Under the pieces are notes generated by a model. It had not been told where the DNA came from and did no database searches. It was given only the letters and a program-made list of their open reading frames with translations. From NCBI RefSeq assembly GCF_004770265.1, contig NZ_RQGQ01000014.1, forward strand, positions 1 through 64,000: a stretch of DNA of 64,000 bases. The letters are read 5' to 3'. The position numbers and the translations under genes are program-made. This document shows, piece after piece, positions 47,374 to 56,824 of the stretch. The first letter of the stretch is position 1, and each line of letters starts with the position of its first letter. The stretch comes from Leptospira congkakensis (GTDB lineage Bacteria > Spirochaetota > Leptospiria > Leptospirales > Leptospiraceae).

Positions 47374-49452
47374 GTGAGTTTTCTAGCCAGACTGCGTTCT
47401 TTACCTTTTTCTGATCTCCTTTTCTTTTTTTTCTGCACCTTCTCTGTTTGGAGTCTGCATCGGTATGTGGAACCAGTTCCCGGCAGTCATTTTTATCCTT
47501 CTTTTCTTTTACAATTTGCCTTTGGATTTTTTCCGCAGATGTACCAGAGGAAATGGGGGAGGATCTTCACAGCTCTTGGTGTATTTACTTTTTTACGTCT
47601 GCCGTATCTATCTGGTTTGCCAATGGTTGGTTCCTACCAGCTAGTTGGTTTGTTTCTTGGTTCGATTCTTGGGATCTGGACTAGGGAACTCATCTTAGTC
47701 CTTCTTGGGAGAAATGAAACAGCCCTTCCCAAACAATCCGAACAAATTCTCACCGATTGGATGATTCGTAATCCAACAGGAAAATCCAATCTGCCCATTT
47801 GGTATTCTACCTATTTTGGTTTTATATTTTTTCTTTGTCTTTTGACAGTGCTTTGTCTTTTCCAATACCAAGGCCTTGGTTTGGTGACTGGGCTTGGGAT
47901 CCAAGAGTATTTTTATTTTCCAACTCTGTCTTCAAGAGAAGCCATGGGACTTTCTTGTAAGATTTTAGTACCTACTTCTTTTGTGATCTTATATCTATTT
48001 TCTGAAGAAAGATCTATGCCTACACCATCTAAGGATAGTTTGTCGGAACAACTTCGGTTCGGATTATTTTTAGGATTGGGAATTAATTTATTAGTAATGA
48101 GCATCCAATCCATTTGGAGTTTAGATTTTTTTTCAGCGGGTACTTTGGAAAGTGTAAAGGTAGGTCGTAGCACTGGACTCTTTCAAGATTCAGGATCGGC
48201 TTCTTGGATCCTTCCTGTTTTATCTCTTCTTTGGATTTCTAAACTGATCACAAACTGGCGTAAGTCCAAAGAAAGATTTAGTTTGGTTCTTGCGATGATT
48301 TCTTTTTTATTTGTGACATGGCTCGGACTGGCACAAGGGAAAGCTTTCTGGATCGTTTGGGCCATCTCCAATGCAATTGGGATCATCCATCTAACAACTG
48401 ATTTGTGGATTATCTCCATTACCAAAAAAAGAATCACTAGGATTGGATTGTATTTACTCATTCCTATTTTGGGATTTTTGGCTTTATACGGTCTCAGCTT
48501 TTTACAAAAAGATTGGGATTTGGTGGAGTTATCCAAACGAACGATGGATGCCCTCCCTGTTTGGAAAAAGGAACCTTATTTGGCTCTCAAACGAATGGAC
48601 TTAATGCGAGCAGAACTTTTGACAATTTGTCTCGAAGGGATCAAAAACAATCTTTGGTTAGGAAATGGGATTGGATCTTTTCCTCTTGGGCTTCTCGATC
48701 CTTCCCGGATAGGAACAAAAACTACAAATGAAATGATCGATTTTCCACCTAACTTCTTTTTGTGGTTGGTTCATGATTTAGGATTTCTTGGTTCCTTTGT
48801 TTTTTTCTTTTTTATCTCTCTATTTTTATGGGAAAGGGGACTTTGGAAACAAAGTTTACTTCTTATTTTGCCGTTTTTATTCGGAGTCCAAATCCAAAAT
48901 TCAGATGGGGCTTTTCTTTGTTTTTATTTGGTTTTACTCGGAGAAAAGGGAACTGGATTTTCTTCTTCTTTTGACAAATTTAGAAAAACAGTTTGGTTTT
49001 CTCCCTTACTCCTCATCCTTTCGATTGGCCTTCCTTTAAACTATGGTTTGTTTTATTCGCAAAAATATTGGGATCTGGGAATTGGATCTGAGTTTCGAAA
49101 AACCCAACTAAGAGAATACCAAGTGGCAGCGACCTTACCTCCTAAATCACCTAACTATGAATATGAATTTCATGGAAGAGTTTGGGAATGGAAACTTTCA
49201 GAATATGGATCTGCTAGGGTTGGAAGAATTTTTTTGGAAACAACAAACAAAAGCCCAGTTGTGGAAGTTCTGTTTTTGAATTCTGATCGAGTAACCATCA
49301 AACAAGAGTTATTTACAGAAACAAAATTTGGGTATTCTTGGTCGGGTGAATGCCCTAAAGGAGCCTCATTTATTCGTCTGAAGTCTAGATCTAAATTGGA
49401 ATTTCGATTGCCCAGATCTCAGTTTGATGGGAGCAACCGAATCCAATTTTAA
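47374..49452 (+). CDS. O-antigen ligase/polymerase-like membrane protein
   Basis: A 692-residue protein with about a dozen membrane helices in the first 520 residues. The segment NLWLGNGIGSFPLG with a later HDLGFLGSFVFFFF resembles the Wzy/WaaL pattern. The C-terminal 170 residues form a soluble domain. The start is a GTG (GTGAGTTTTC). No other polysaccharide gene is adjacent, so lipopolysaccharide involvement is inferred only from fold similarity; a membrane glycan or protein O-oligosaccharyltransferase is possible. Confidence 0.65.
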   Translation: MSFLARLRSLPFSDLLFFFFCTFSVWSLHRYVEPVPGSHFYPSFLLQFAFGFFPQMYQRKWGRIFTALGVFTFLRLPYLSGLPMVGSYQLVGLFLGSILGIWTRELILVLLGRNETALPKQSEQILTDWMIRNPTGKSNLPIWYSTYFGFIFFLCLLTVLCLFQYQGLGLVTGLGIQEYFYFPTLSSREAMGLSCKILVPTSFVILYLFSEERSMPTPSKDSLSEQLRFGLFLGLGINLLVMSIQSIWSLDFFSAGTLESVKVGRSTGLFQDSGSASWILPVLSLLWISKLITNWRKSKERFSLVLAMISFLFVTWLGLAQGKAFWIVWAISNAIGIIHLTTDLWIISITKKRITRIGLYLLIPILGFLALYGLSFLQKDWDLVELSKRTMDALPVWKKEPYLALKRMDLMRAELLTICLEGIKNNLWLGNGIGSFPLGLLDPSRIGTKTTNEMIDFPPNFFLWLVHDLGFLGSFVFFFFISLFLWERGLWKQSLLLILPFLFGVQIQNSDGAFLCFYLVLLGEKGTGFSSSFDKFRKTVWFSPLLLILSIGLPLNYGLFYSQKYWDLGIGSEFRKTQLREYQVAATLPPKSPNYEYEFHGRVWEWKLSEYGSARVGRIFLETTNKSPVVEVLFLNSDRVTIKQELFTETKFGYSWSGECPKGASFIRLKSRSKLEFRLPRSQFDGSNRIQF

Positions 49453-49455
49453 AAC

Positions 49456-49950
49456 TTAAACTAACCTTCGGATGTATAGATCCTTAGTGAGTTTGGCAAC
49501 GGTTTTCCCATCTTCGCCAACTACTTCGGTTTCATAGGTTCGAATGGTTTTTTTCTCTCTTTTTAAAAGTTCTTTTAAATCTTCAAATTCGCTATTGGGG
49601 ATATGAAAGGTTGCGGTGACAGTACCTTCACCAGGTTTCACAAAATCAATTTTTGCACCTTTGTCCCAAACCATATAATCTTTTCCCAAATTCATCATCA
49701 GTAAAAACATAAAAAATGGATCACACATAGAGTAGAGAGATCCACCGAAATGAGTCCCCACATAATTTGTGTTTGATAGAATCAGTGGCATCGTCACTAC
49801 CATTGTGTTTTGATCCACAAGTTTTGGTAAGATGTTAGCACCTTCATATGGTTTGAACATACGAAAGGCCTGCTCAAAACCATAAGTTTGTTCTAAAAAA
49901 TGCCATAAAGGATGAACTTTGTATTCCAGAAGAATTTCTCTGTGTCTCAT
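49456..49950 (-). CDS. DUF4442 hotdog-fold protein (thioesterase-like)
   Basis: About 164 residues from the ATG at 49950; a GTG two codons upstream is possible. The segment NTNYVGTHFGGSLYSMCDP near residue 62 is typical of DUF4442, a hotdog family related to acyl-CoA thioesterases. The catalytic residue is not obvious. It lies 58 bp downstream of an AMP-binding enzyme gene on the same strand, which suggests acyl-thioester metabolism. Confidence 0.78.
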   Translation of the reverse strand: MRHREILLEYKVHPLWHFLEQTYGFEQAFRMFKPYEGANILPKLVDQNTMVVTMPLILSNTNYVGTHFGGSLYSMCDPFFMFLLMMNLGKDYMVWDKGAKIDFVKPGEGTVTATFHIPNSEFEDLKELLKREKKTIRTYETEVVGEDGKTVAKLTKDLYIRRLV

Positions 49951-50008
49951 AAACACAAGATAAAAAACTATAGAACGATTGGTCTACTATTTCTTCTTGT
50001 ATTTCTTT

Positions 50009-51163
50009 CTAAAAATCTTCTTTTCCTCTGTCATATTCCTGACTACATAGATTGGTTATGTTAGGGTAGTCTATTTTGCCATTGGGTAATTTTGGGATTT
50101 GTTTATTTGTCAAAACAACTTTTGGGATATGGCTTTCCGGTAATTCTTTACGCAGCTGAATGATCAATTCGTTAGGTGTTAGATTTGTTGAGCTAAAAAG
50201 ACCGATACTGTCTCCGAGTTCACCTGAAATACCAACACAAACAAATTCTCCTGGTAGAGACAAACCAAGGATCTCGGACTCAATTCGATCCAAAGAAACA
50301 CGTTTCCCGAAATGTTTGATGATTCGGTCTTTCCTTCCCAAAAGGTACCATCCGAGTTCTGATCCATTCCCTAAATCATTTGTCGCATAGTATTCGTTTG
50401 GTGGGATGTCGTGGCGAACCCATCCATGTTCTTCTTGATAAAAATATTTTTGAGATAAATATGGACTCCGAATTTGGAGTTCAAATTCTTCCGTTCCTTC
50501 CTGAAGATAAAATTTTGTTTCTACCTCGTCTAGAATTTGAAACCGGTTCTGGCGGAGTGGGTCGCGGTAACCAATGGCTCCGGTTTCTGTAGATCCGTAA
50601 ATTTCCAAAACAGAAATCCCACCTTTCTCTCGGAAGGTTCGGGCTAAGGGAACCGGGAACTTCATTCCAGAAACAATTGCATTTGGGGGAAGTAGAGCAG
50701 CGGCATCGAATGTTTTTTGCATTTGGGAAGCCGATGTGATCCAGAGCTTTGTCCCTTCTTTGGGAGCTCCTATGTTTATGGAAACACCAAGCCGTTTGGG
50801 GATCAAATACCCCCACAAAAGGCCGTAGAGATGGCAGAGAGGCACAGAGACCGCAAGTCCATTGGGTTTTGTTTCTTGGAAAAGCGATTGGATTTTTTCT
50901 TCCCTAGTCCAAAAGGCAATTTCGGATTCAATCTCAGACCATTCTTTCCAAACCATTTTAGGAAGGCCTGTTGACCCTGAGGTTACAAGACAGAAGGACT
51001 TTGGGGAATCCAGGATAGGAAGTGGATACTTATGGAGATGGTTTTCTAAAACGGTTCCTTTCCACAAAGGATCGACAAGGATGGGGTGGTTGGATTCTAA
51101 ATCGAGTTCAAAGTTTCCAGATAGAAAATACGACGAGTCCGCAAAGCGGAGGACAGAGGTCAT
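50009..51163 (-). CDS. Short AMP-binding (acyl-CoA ligase superfamily) enzyme
   Basis: A 384-residue adenylate-forming enzyme. The P-loop TSGSTGLPK is already near residue 61, so the N-terminal subdomain is about 110 residues shorter than in usual acyl-CoA synthetases. EIYGSTETGAIGYR (about 187), LGRKDRIIKHFGKRV and the C-terminal Lys region PNGKIDYPN are present. It may activate a fatty or aryl acid for a partner protein. A terminator separates it from the upstream lipoprotein gene. Confidence 0.82.
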   Translation of the reverse strand: MTSVLRFADSSYFLSGNFELDLESNHPILVDPLWKGTVLENHLHKYPLPILDSPKSFCLVTSGSTGLPKMVWKEWSEIESEIAFWTREEKIQSLFQETKPNGLAVSVPLCHLYGLLWGYLIPKRLGVSINIGAPKEGTKLWITSASQMQKTFDAAALLPPNAIVSGMKFPVPLARTFREKGGISVLEIYGSTETGAIGYRDPLRQNRFQILDEVETKFYLQEGTEEFELQIRSPYLSQKYFYQEEHGWVRHDIPPNEYYATNDLGNGSELGWYLLGRKDRIIKHFGKRVSLDRIESEILGLSLPGEFVCVGISGELGDSIGLFSSTNLTPNELIIQLRKELPESHIPKVVLTNKQIPKLPNGKIDYPNITNLCSQEYDRGKEDF

Positions 51164-51166
51164 AAA

Positions 51167-51203
51167 ACAAAAAATCCTCCCCCCAGGATTTGGAGGAAGG
51201 ATT
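51167..51203 (-). terminator. Intrinsic terminator of the LruC-like gene
   Basis: On the minus strand a 12-bp stem (with two G-U pairs) AATCCTTCCTCC / GGGGGGAGGATT around a 7-nt loop runs straight into a T tract. It ends just before the AMP-binding gene's ATG. Confidence 0.8.
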
Positions 51204-51227
51204 TCTTTTTCGAGGTAGGTTTCTCTT

Positions 51228-53063
51228 TTAAGCTGCTTGTTGTTTTCCCAATCGTTTTTTCATCAGGAACCCGAGAGCGGCACCGATTACGATCAAACTT
51301 GCCGAAACTTCCAAAGCGTTTTTCTGAACTGCTTTGATGAGGTAGGCGGAAAACCCATTGTCAACATAGAAGTCACTCACTCGGACTACATATGAAGGAC
51401 GGTTTGCCGTTGGAATTTGGTCTGCATTTAAATACCAGTCTTTATGTGCCACACCGTTTGAGCTCACCCAATCATTAAAGAAAACATAACCAGAAGTAGA
51501 CGGTTTACGAATATCGGCACCTTCTGTTGGGTGGTTGAAGATTCCTGGAACAATGATGGCCCAAGGGAATCCTTTGCTGTCTAGGAATGAATCTTTTCCT
51601 GCACTGTTTTTATAGAAACCAGGGCGATAGATTTGTCGGAACACACCATCTGTCTTTTGGTTGATGGCAAGGAAGTAGTTCAAATGCCCACCGACAAGGT
51701 TTTTAGTCTGATTCAAATCTACTGGTTCTTCAAATGTAACAGTGATATGTGCAGTCACTCCACGAACAAAGTCGTTGATGGTGAAAGTTGTTCCGGCAGT
51801 AGGTGCGTTTTTACTTCCAAAAAGAGTTTTGTCGGAACTTGGAAGGATGAGAATTCCTCGTTTGAGTTGTGCTGCGGTAAAAGTTCCACCAGTACAGTCT
51901 CCAGTAGCATTGGCAGTGTATTTAGGTGCAGCAGCGCAACCTTTCCATGGTTTTCCACTTCCGTCCACATAATTCACTTGTACTGTTGCACTGGTTGTGA
52001 CATTTAAAGAAAGTCTGAGTTCATGATTGTATCCTGCACCCTTTGCAACATGGGTGTAAGTTCCACGAATCACCTTTACTTTGTTCGCTGGTGTTTTGTC
52101 CATCTCAGTGCTAAACACAGTTGAGTGGTCGTTTAAGTCTGCATCTCCTGCAGATGGAAATAAATCTTCGAAAGCAATTGTGTATCTGCCAGAACGTGCT
52201 GTAGTAGCAAGACTTGGATCTTCCGGGAATTCATCGTAAATATTGGCAATTCCGTCGCAATCAGTATCAACAGCTTGCACACAACCATTCACAGGTTGGA
52301 AGTTTGTTGTATCGACATTGACAACGGGAGCAACTACCACAGTTCCAGATCCACCTGTTGCAGGTTGTTGTACGGGAGCTGTTCCATTCAGTTCTACTAC
52401 TTCACCAGTAGTTGGATTCACTCCGATCACACTGATTTCTACAGTAGTGACTGTTGGTGGAACGCTAATAGGGATTGTTACTGATCCATTGGAGTCAGTA
52501 GTTCCTACGCCAACCACATTGGGTTGTCCAGTGGTTATTGTTTCCGTCACAGTGACGGGAGCGTTTGCTACTGGGCCTGATTCATTTCCAACCACTACCG
52601 TGACAGGAACAGTGACGTTGGTTTCAAAATTAAAACTACCACCATTGGTTTGGTCGACTACAACAACTGTTGTTTCGTTCACAACTGTAGTAGGTGTGGG
52701 AGCAGGAGTCGTAACAACAGGTGCTGGTGCTGGCGTTGTTTCTGGCTCTGGATTTGTCGTAGTTGTAGGTTCCGGAGTCGTTGTTGGACTAGGCTCAGGA
52801 TTGGTTGTGGATGTTTGGTCTCCACTGTTATTAGAACCTTCTGCTGGAGCAGGAGTAGGTTCTGCGGGTGCCGTGATTTGGCTTGTGTCAGTGGTTTCTA
52901 AACCAACCACAGTGAATGTGCCATCACTTTTGCCTGAATCGGGAGCGGTTTGTGTTGCACCGTCACCGAGTCCCAAAAATGGGAGAAGTAATAAACCCTT
53001 CTTTTTATTGGAACAATCCAATAAAACAAGGGGAATTGTTATAAGAACTAACCATCGTTTCAT
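51228..53063 (-). CDS. LruC-domain lipoprotein with Pro/Thr-rich linker
   Basis: A 611-residue surface or envelope lipoprotein. The signal MKRWLVLITIPLVLLDC ends at a lipobox Cys (17). Residues of about 65-135 are a Thr/Pro/Glu low-complexity linker with repeated TTPEP and TTNPEP units. A carboxypeptidase-regulatory-like beta domain follows (about 140-235), then a Ca-like DTDCDGIANIYDEFPEDP and the LruC domain (YTIAFEDLFPSAGDADLNDH to about 580). The C-terminus has a membrane helix and KKR, an uncommon second anchor for a lipoprotein. LruC is a known Leptospira antigen; this is a relative, not proven orthologous. Confidence 0.85.
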   Translation of the reverse strand: MKRWLVLITIPLVLLDCSNKKKGLLLLPFLGLGDGATQTAPDSGKSDGTFTVVGLETTDTSQITAPAEPTPAPAEGSNNSGDQTSTTNPEPSPTTTPEPTTTTNPEPETTPAPAPVVTTPAPTPTTVVNETTVVVVDQTNGGSFNFETNVTVPVTVVVGNESGPVANAPVTVTETITTGQPNVVGVGTTDSNGSVTIPISVPPTVTTVEISVIGVNPTTGEVVELNGTAPVQQPATGGSGTVVVAPVVNVDTTNFQPVNGCVQAVDTDCDGIANIYDEFPEDPSLATTARSGRYTIAFEDLFPSAGDADLNDHSTVFSTEMDKTPANKVKVIRGTYTHVAKGAGYNHELRLSLNVTTSATVQVNYVDGSGKPWKGCAAAPKYTANATGDCTGGTFTAAQLKRGILILPSSDKTLFGSKNAPTAGTTFTINDFVRGVTAHITVTFEEPVDLNQTKNLVGGHLNYFLAINQKTDGVFRQIYRPGFYKNSAGKDSFLDSKGFPWAIIVPGIFNHPTEGADIRKPSTSGYVFFNDWVSSNGVAHKDWYLNADQIPTANRPSYVVRVSDFYVDNGFSAYLIKAVQKNALEVSASLIVIGAALGFLMKKRLGKQQAA

Positions 53064-53235
53064 GTTGAGATATCCTACCTGTATAGGGAATTAAACGACA
53101 AATTGCGAAAAAAAGCAACGGAGATTTGGAATAATTTAGGGAAATCCATTGGATTTTTTGGGGAATGTACCAACGGAGACCAAAAAAAATGAACAAAATG
53201 CCCGCAAAATCAGACAAAAAGGCAATTTGTTATTT

Positions 53236-53967
53236 TTAAGATTTTTTTTCGGCAATGTGAGCTACCGCATTTCCAAAAACAAAATTTTGAAACCGTACGT
53301 TTTGAAACCCAATTTCCTTTAAGATTTCAGCGAGTGTTTCTTGGTCAGGATAGGCTTTTGAAGAATGGGGAAGGTAATCAAACATCTCATTTTCCTTTCC
53401 ATAGAGCAAATACCCGAACAAAGGAACAATTTTGAAAAAGTAAAAATCAGCAAAGTATTTTAAGAATTTGGGTCGCACTCGCCCCACATCCAAATTGACA
53501 AACACTCCATCTTTCTTTAACACTCGTTTGATTTCTTTTAAACACTTCCTGATATCAGAAACGTTTCGAAGTCCAAAACCCATTGTCACAAGATCAAAAC
53601 TACCATCGGCAAATTGGCTCAGGTTCATGGCATCTCCCAGAAGGAGTTTCACTCTGGGGTCTTTGGGAATTTTGTGGATGGCAAATGATAACATCTTTTC
53701 CGAAAAATCGAGGCCAACCACTTGTTCCAGGCTTTGGTCCTTTGAAAGGCGGAGGGTGATGTCTCCTGTCCCGCAACAGAGGTCAAGGGCGGATTTTGCC
53801 AAAGGAACAGTCTTTTTGGCCTCTCTGACTACCCAATCCTTCCAAACACGGTGCAGGAAAAAACTATTCCAGTCATTGAATCTATCATAGGCTTTAGCGA
53901 TTCCATCAAAATTAGTTCTTACATATTCCGGTTTCTTTTCTTGGGATGGCAGTTGGTATTGGTTCAT
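53236..53967 (-). CDS. menG: Demethylmenaquinone/ubiquinone methyltransferase
   Basis: About 243 residues from the ATG at 53967. FDGIAKAYDRFND opens the domain, LDLCCGTGDITLRL is motif I, FDLVTMGFGLRNVSD the family signature. It methylates the quinone ring in the last step of menaquinone (or ubiquinone) synthesis at the membrane. Start choices at 53985 and a GTG at 54048 would overlap or abut the divergent ExbB-like gene; none has a convincing ribosome site. Confidence 0.92.
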   Translation of the reverse strand: MNQYQLPSQEKKPEYVRTNFDGIAKAYDRFNDWNSFFLHRVWKDWVVREAKKTVPLAKSALDLCCGTGDITLRLSKDQSLEQVVGLDFSEKMLSFAIHKIPKDPRVKLLLGDAMNLSQFADGSFDLVTMGFGLRNVSDIRKCLKEIKRVLKKDGVFVNLDVGRVRPKFLKYFADFYFFKIVPLFGYLLYGKENEMFDYLPHSSKAYPDQETLAEILKEIGFQNVRFQNFVFGNAVAHIAEKKS

Positions 53968-53983
53968 AGAGGTCGATACATCC

Positions 53984-54448
53984 ATGAATTGGACATTTTC
54001 AATTCCCGCAATTTTGATTTTTATTCTTCTTTTTTGTTTTTCATTCACTTCCTTCTATTTTTTCTTTCGGATCGTCCTCGGACTGAAGAAATTAGAAGAT
54101 AAAAACCTTCGGTTGGAGTTATTTCATACAGAACCAACGGAAGCAGAATTGGAATTGTTCTTTTCTCCTTTAGAAAGAACCATTCATTGGTTGCCAACAA
54201 TAGCTTCGCTTTCCATGCTTCTTGGTCTTCTCGGAACTGTGATTGGAATTAACTCAGCATTTGGAGCGATGGAATCCCAAGGAAAAGTTAGTTTAGAGGT
54301 ACTCGCTGGCGGAATCAAAGATGCTCTGAACACAACGATCGCAGGTCTTTTAGTAGCAATTCCTTCTTTGTACTTTCATCGATTTGCAGAAAACAAAATT
54401 CGTCATATTTCAGAACTTCTGGTAAAAGATTTTTCTAAATCAAAATGA
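53984..54448 (+). CDS. exbB: MotA/TolQ/ExbB-family proton channel protein
   Basis: A 154-residue inner-membrane protein, shorter than typical ExbB (about 230). The first helix is at about 6-30; the conserved pair follows with LLGLLGTVIGINSAF and GIKDALNTTIAGLLVAIP, the usual channel signature. Together with the next gene it forms the energy-coupling unit driven by proton motive force. No TonB or receptor is adjacent, so TolQ/ExbB partners are unknown. It overlaps exbD by 4 bp. Confidence 0.85.
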   Translation: MNWTFSIPAILIFILLFCFSFTSFYFFFRIVLGLKKLEDKNLRLELFHTEPTEAELELFFSPLERTIHWLPTIASLSMLLGLLGTVIGINSAFGAMESQGKVSLEVLAGGIKDALNTTIAGLLVAIPSLYFHRFAENKIRHISELLVKDFSKSK

Positions 54449-54840
54449 AACTTCGTAAGTCCAATTTCAACTCCTCAATTGATATTAGTAGTTTGATAGA
54501 TGTACTTTTTATTCTACTCATCTTTTTAATGTTAGCAGTTCGATTTACAGAGACAACTTCCACTTTACAACTCGACCTTCCTAAAACAAAAACTGATTCA
54601 ATAGGAGAAGAATCTCCTAAGTTCAAAATTCAAATCAATCATTTAGGAGTGATTTATATTGATGGGAAGGAAACCGACAAAAACTCCTTAACCAGTAATA
54701 TTCCCGAGAATGAAGATGGAAAATCTAGAATTGTTTTGGAAGTAGATAAAAAAGCAGAATTTGCGGCTTTTGTTTTGGTAACAGATTTATTAAAATCGAA
54801 AGGGTATCAAAAAATTGATATTGTCACTCTAAAGGATTAG
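54445..54840 (+). CDS. exbD: ExbD/TolR-family protein
   Basis: A 131-residue protein with a short cytoplasmic N-terminus and one membrane helix (IDISSLIDVLFILLIFLML), whose Asp is the conserved proton-path residue, then a periplasmic domain with the DKKAEF segment. It starts within the exbB stop (ATGA). Its 3' end overlaps the convergent PAS kinase by 17 bp. Confidence 0.87.
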   Translation: MKLRKSNFNSSIDISSLIDVLFILLIFLMLAVRFTETTSTLQLDLPKTKTDSIGEESPKFKIQINHLGVIYIDGKETDKNSLTSNIPENEDGKSRIVLEVDKKAEFAAFVLVTDLLKSKGYQKIDIVTLKD

Positions 54841-56824
54841 AGGTTTGTAATAAGTCGATTAAAAATTTATATTTTTTGTTTTGAACTTTTTGTTCTAATA
54901 TTTTTTTTCCTTTATCATCTGTTTGGATTGCATTTAAGACTTCTGTTAGTTGGCCAAAATTTTGGATCCGAATCAATTTTAAAATCTCCTTTTTAAATTC
55001 AGGAGAGGAAACATTTAAAAAATTTTGAACAATTTCTGCTTCGGATTCTTCCAACTTCGCTGTTTGTACAATTTCATTTGTATGGGTGGGGCCCAGTTTT
55101 GATTTTTGTTTTAAGTTTTCTGGAATCTCCTGTAGTTTTGTTAATGGGATTTCAAACCAAAATTCTGATCCAAGTCCAACAAAACTTTTTACATGGATGG
55201 TCCCTCCTAAAAATTCAACTAACTGTTGGCAGATGGAAAGTCCAAGTCCTGTGCCTTCTTTGTAGGAACTTCCTTGTTCCGTTTGTTGGAATGCCTCAAA
55301 TATAGAATGTAATTGGTCATCGGGAATTCCTATTCCTGAATCTTTGACGATAAAGCGAACCGTATCAAATGATTGGTTTGGGTTACTTTCTATTTTGATT
55401 TCCAAACTCACTGAGCCTTGGGTAGTAAACTTTAAAGCATTCCCGATCAAATTAACAAGTATTTGGCGAATCTTTTGTAAATCTGCTTCGTAATAAGCAA
55501 AAGAAATATTCTCTGCACCAATCAATTCTAAACTTACAGATTTTTCAGTGAAACGATAGGAAAACATGGAAAATAAAGTGTCCCAAAGTTGGCCAAGGGA
55601 AAAAGATTCCCTTGTTTCTGTCATTTTTCCAGCTTCAATTTTTGCTAAGTCCAGAATGTCATTGATCATTCCAAGTAAATGTACGCCGTTTTCATAAAGC
55701 GAATTTACATATCCTTTTAAGTGGTTGGGGAGGTTCGGATCTTTTTCAAAAATTTGAGAGAACCCAATGACCGCATGTAGGGGAGTTCTCAATTCATGTG
55801 TGATTTTTGAAAAGAAAACTGACTTGGAGCGGTTTGCTTTGATGGCCGCTTCTACTGCTTTTTGTAATCGTTTATTTTGTAATTGGATTTTTTGCGAATA
55901 GTCGTTTAACTTGTCTTCGGCGATCTTTCGGTCTGTGATATCAAATACGGTAGATTTGCTGATCACAAAGTTTCCGTTTCTATCAAATGTTGCGGTAGAG
56001 TTTAAACTAATAAAAAAAGTAGATCTATCTTTTCTGACAAATTCCAATTCGACACCAGTTAGGTTTTCGTTGGGAAAGGAATTGGTTATGAGTTTATATT
56101 TATCTTGGCTACTTTCTGTCATTAAATCGTTAAATCTGAAATTTCCGATGACTTCTTCTCTCGAATAACCCAACCAATCTAACTCCGTATCATTAATAGA
56201 AACAATCACATTGTCTTTGTCGAGAGAATGGTAACCACAAGGGGCATTGTTATAAAGATCCAAAATCCTTTCATAGGACTTCATTAAATTTTCTTCGGCG
56301 ATTTTACGGTTAGTGATATCGTTCCCGATCGATAGTACTTCGTATGGATATCCAAATTCGTTTTTTAGAATTCGGTTGGACCAAGTGACAGTTCTTTTAT
56401 CACTTTCTCCAATGAACACATCGTACTCTTGGCGGATATTTTGTTCTGGTCTATGGAAGATATTCCATAGTTGGGATTTTACTTCGTTCGATTTTTCTAA
56501 AGGGATTTGGAATAAATCCAATACCACATCTTTGCCTTCTGCTAAGTCTTTTGTGGTTTTAAAAAATTCTTCCGCATAGGGATTGATGGAATGGATTTTA
56601 AAATCAGGACTCCAGCGAATGATGATGGAGTTTGCAGTATCATAAATGTCTTGGTATTGTTTTTCTTTTTCTCTAATGGTGCGTTCGATTTCTTCTGAGT
56701 TACTTAAGTTTTTTCTAAAGAGGATTAGTCTAAGTTTTTTCTCTTTTCGATAAGCATGATAATAGTAGTAGGCCAGGGATAATAATCCAGAAACAATTAA
56801 AATTGTAAGGATTTCATTTATCAT
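54824..56824 (-). CDS. PAS-domain sensor histidine kinase
   Basis: A 666-residue membrane kinase. One N-terminal helix (about 4-22) is followed by two PAS domains (about 60-180 and 185-310, with DITNRKIAEENL and DITDRKIAEDKL ends), a coiled linker, HisKA with the H-box KITHELRTPLHAVIG, and HATPase with NLIGNALKF, DSGIGIP and GTGLGLSI. It lacks a receiver of its own. The 4-bp overlap with the receiver-SpoIIE gene upstream suggests that protein is its partner. Confidence 0.92.
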   Translation of the reverse strand: MINEILTILIVSGLLSLAYYYYHAYRKEKKLRLILFRKNLSNSEEIERTIREKEKQYQDIYDTANSIIIRWSPDFKIHSINPYAEEFFKTTKDLAEGKDVVLDLFQIPLEKSNEVKSQLWNIFHRPEQNIRQEYDVFIGESDKRTVTWSNRILKNEFGYPYEVLSIGNDITNRKIAEENLMKSYERILDLYNNAPCGYHSLDKDNVIVSINDTELDWLGYSREEVIGNFRFNDLMTESSQDKYKLITNSFPNENLTGVELEFVRKDRSTFFISLNSTATFDRNGNFVISKSTVFDITDRKIAEDKLNDYSQKIQLQNKRLQKAVEAAIKANRSKSVFFSKITHELRTPLHAVIGFSQIFEKDPNLPNHLKGYVNSLYENGVHLLGMINDILDLAKIEAGKMTETRESFSLGQLWDTLFSMFSYRFTEKSVSLELIGAENISFAYYEADLQKIRQILVNLIGNALKFTTQGSVSLEIKIESNPNQSFDTVRFIVKDSGIGIPDDQLHSIFEAFQQTEQGSSYKEGTGLGLSICQQLVEFLGGTIHVKSFVGLGSEFWFEIPLTKLQEIPENLKQKSKLGPTHTNEIVQTAKLEESEAEIVQNFLNVSSPEFKKEILKLIRIQNFGQLTEVLNAIQTDDKGKKILEQKVQNKKYKFLIDLLQTSNPLE

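Noticed and set aside
52243..53094. 283-codon plus-strand open frame opposite the LruC-like gene
   Set aside because: It is a Val/Thr/Gly-rich shadow created by the low-complexity linker; the minus frame has a lipobox and a recognised domain.
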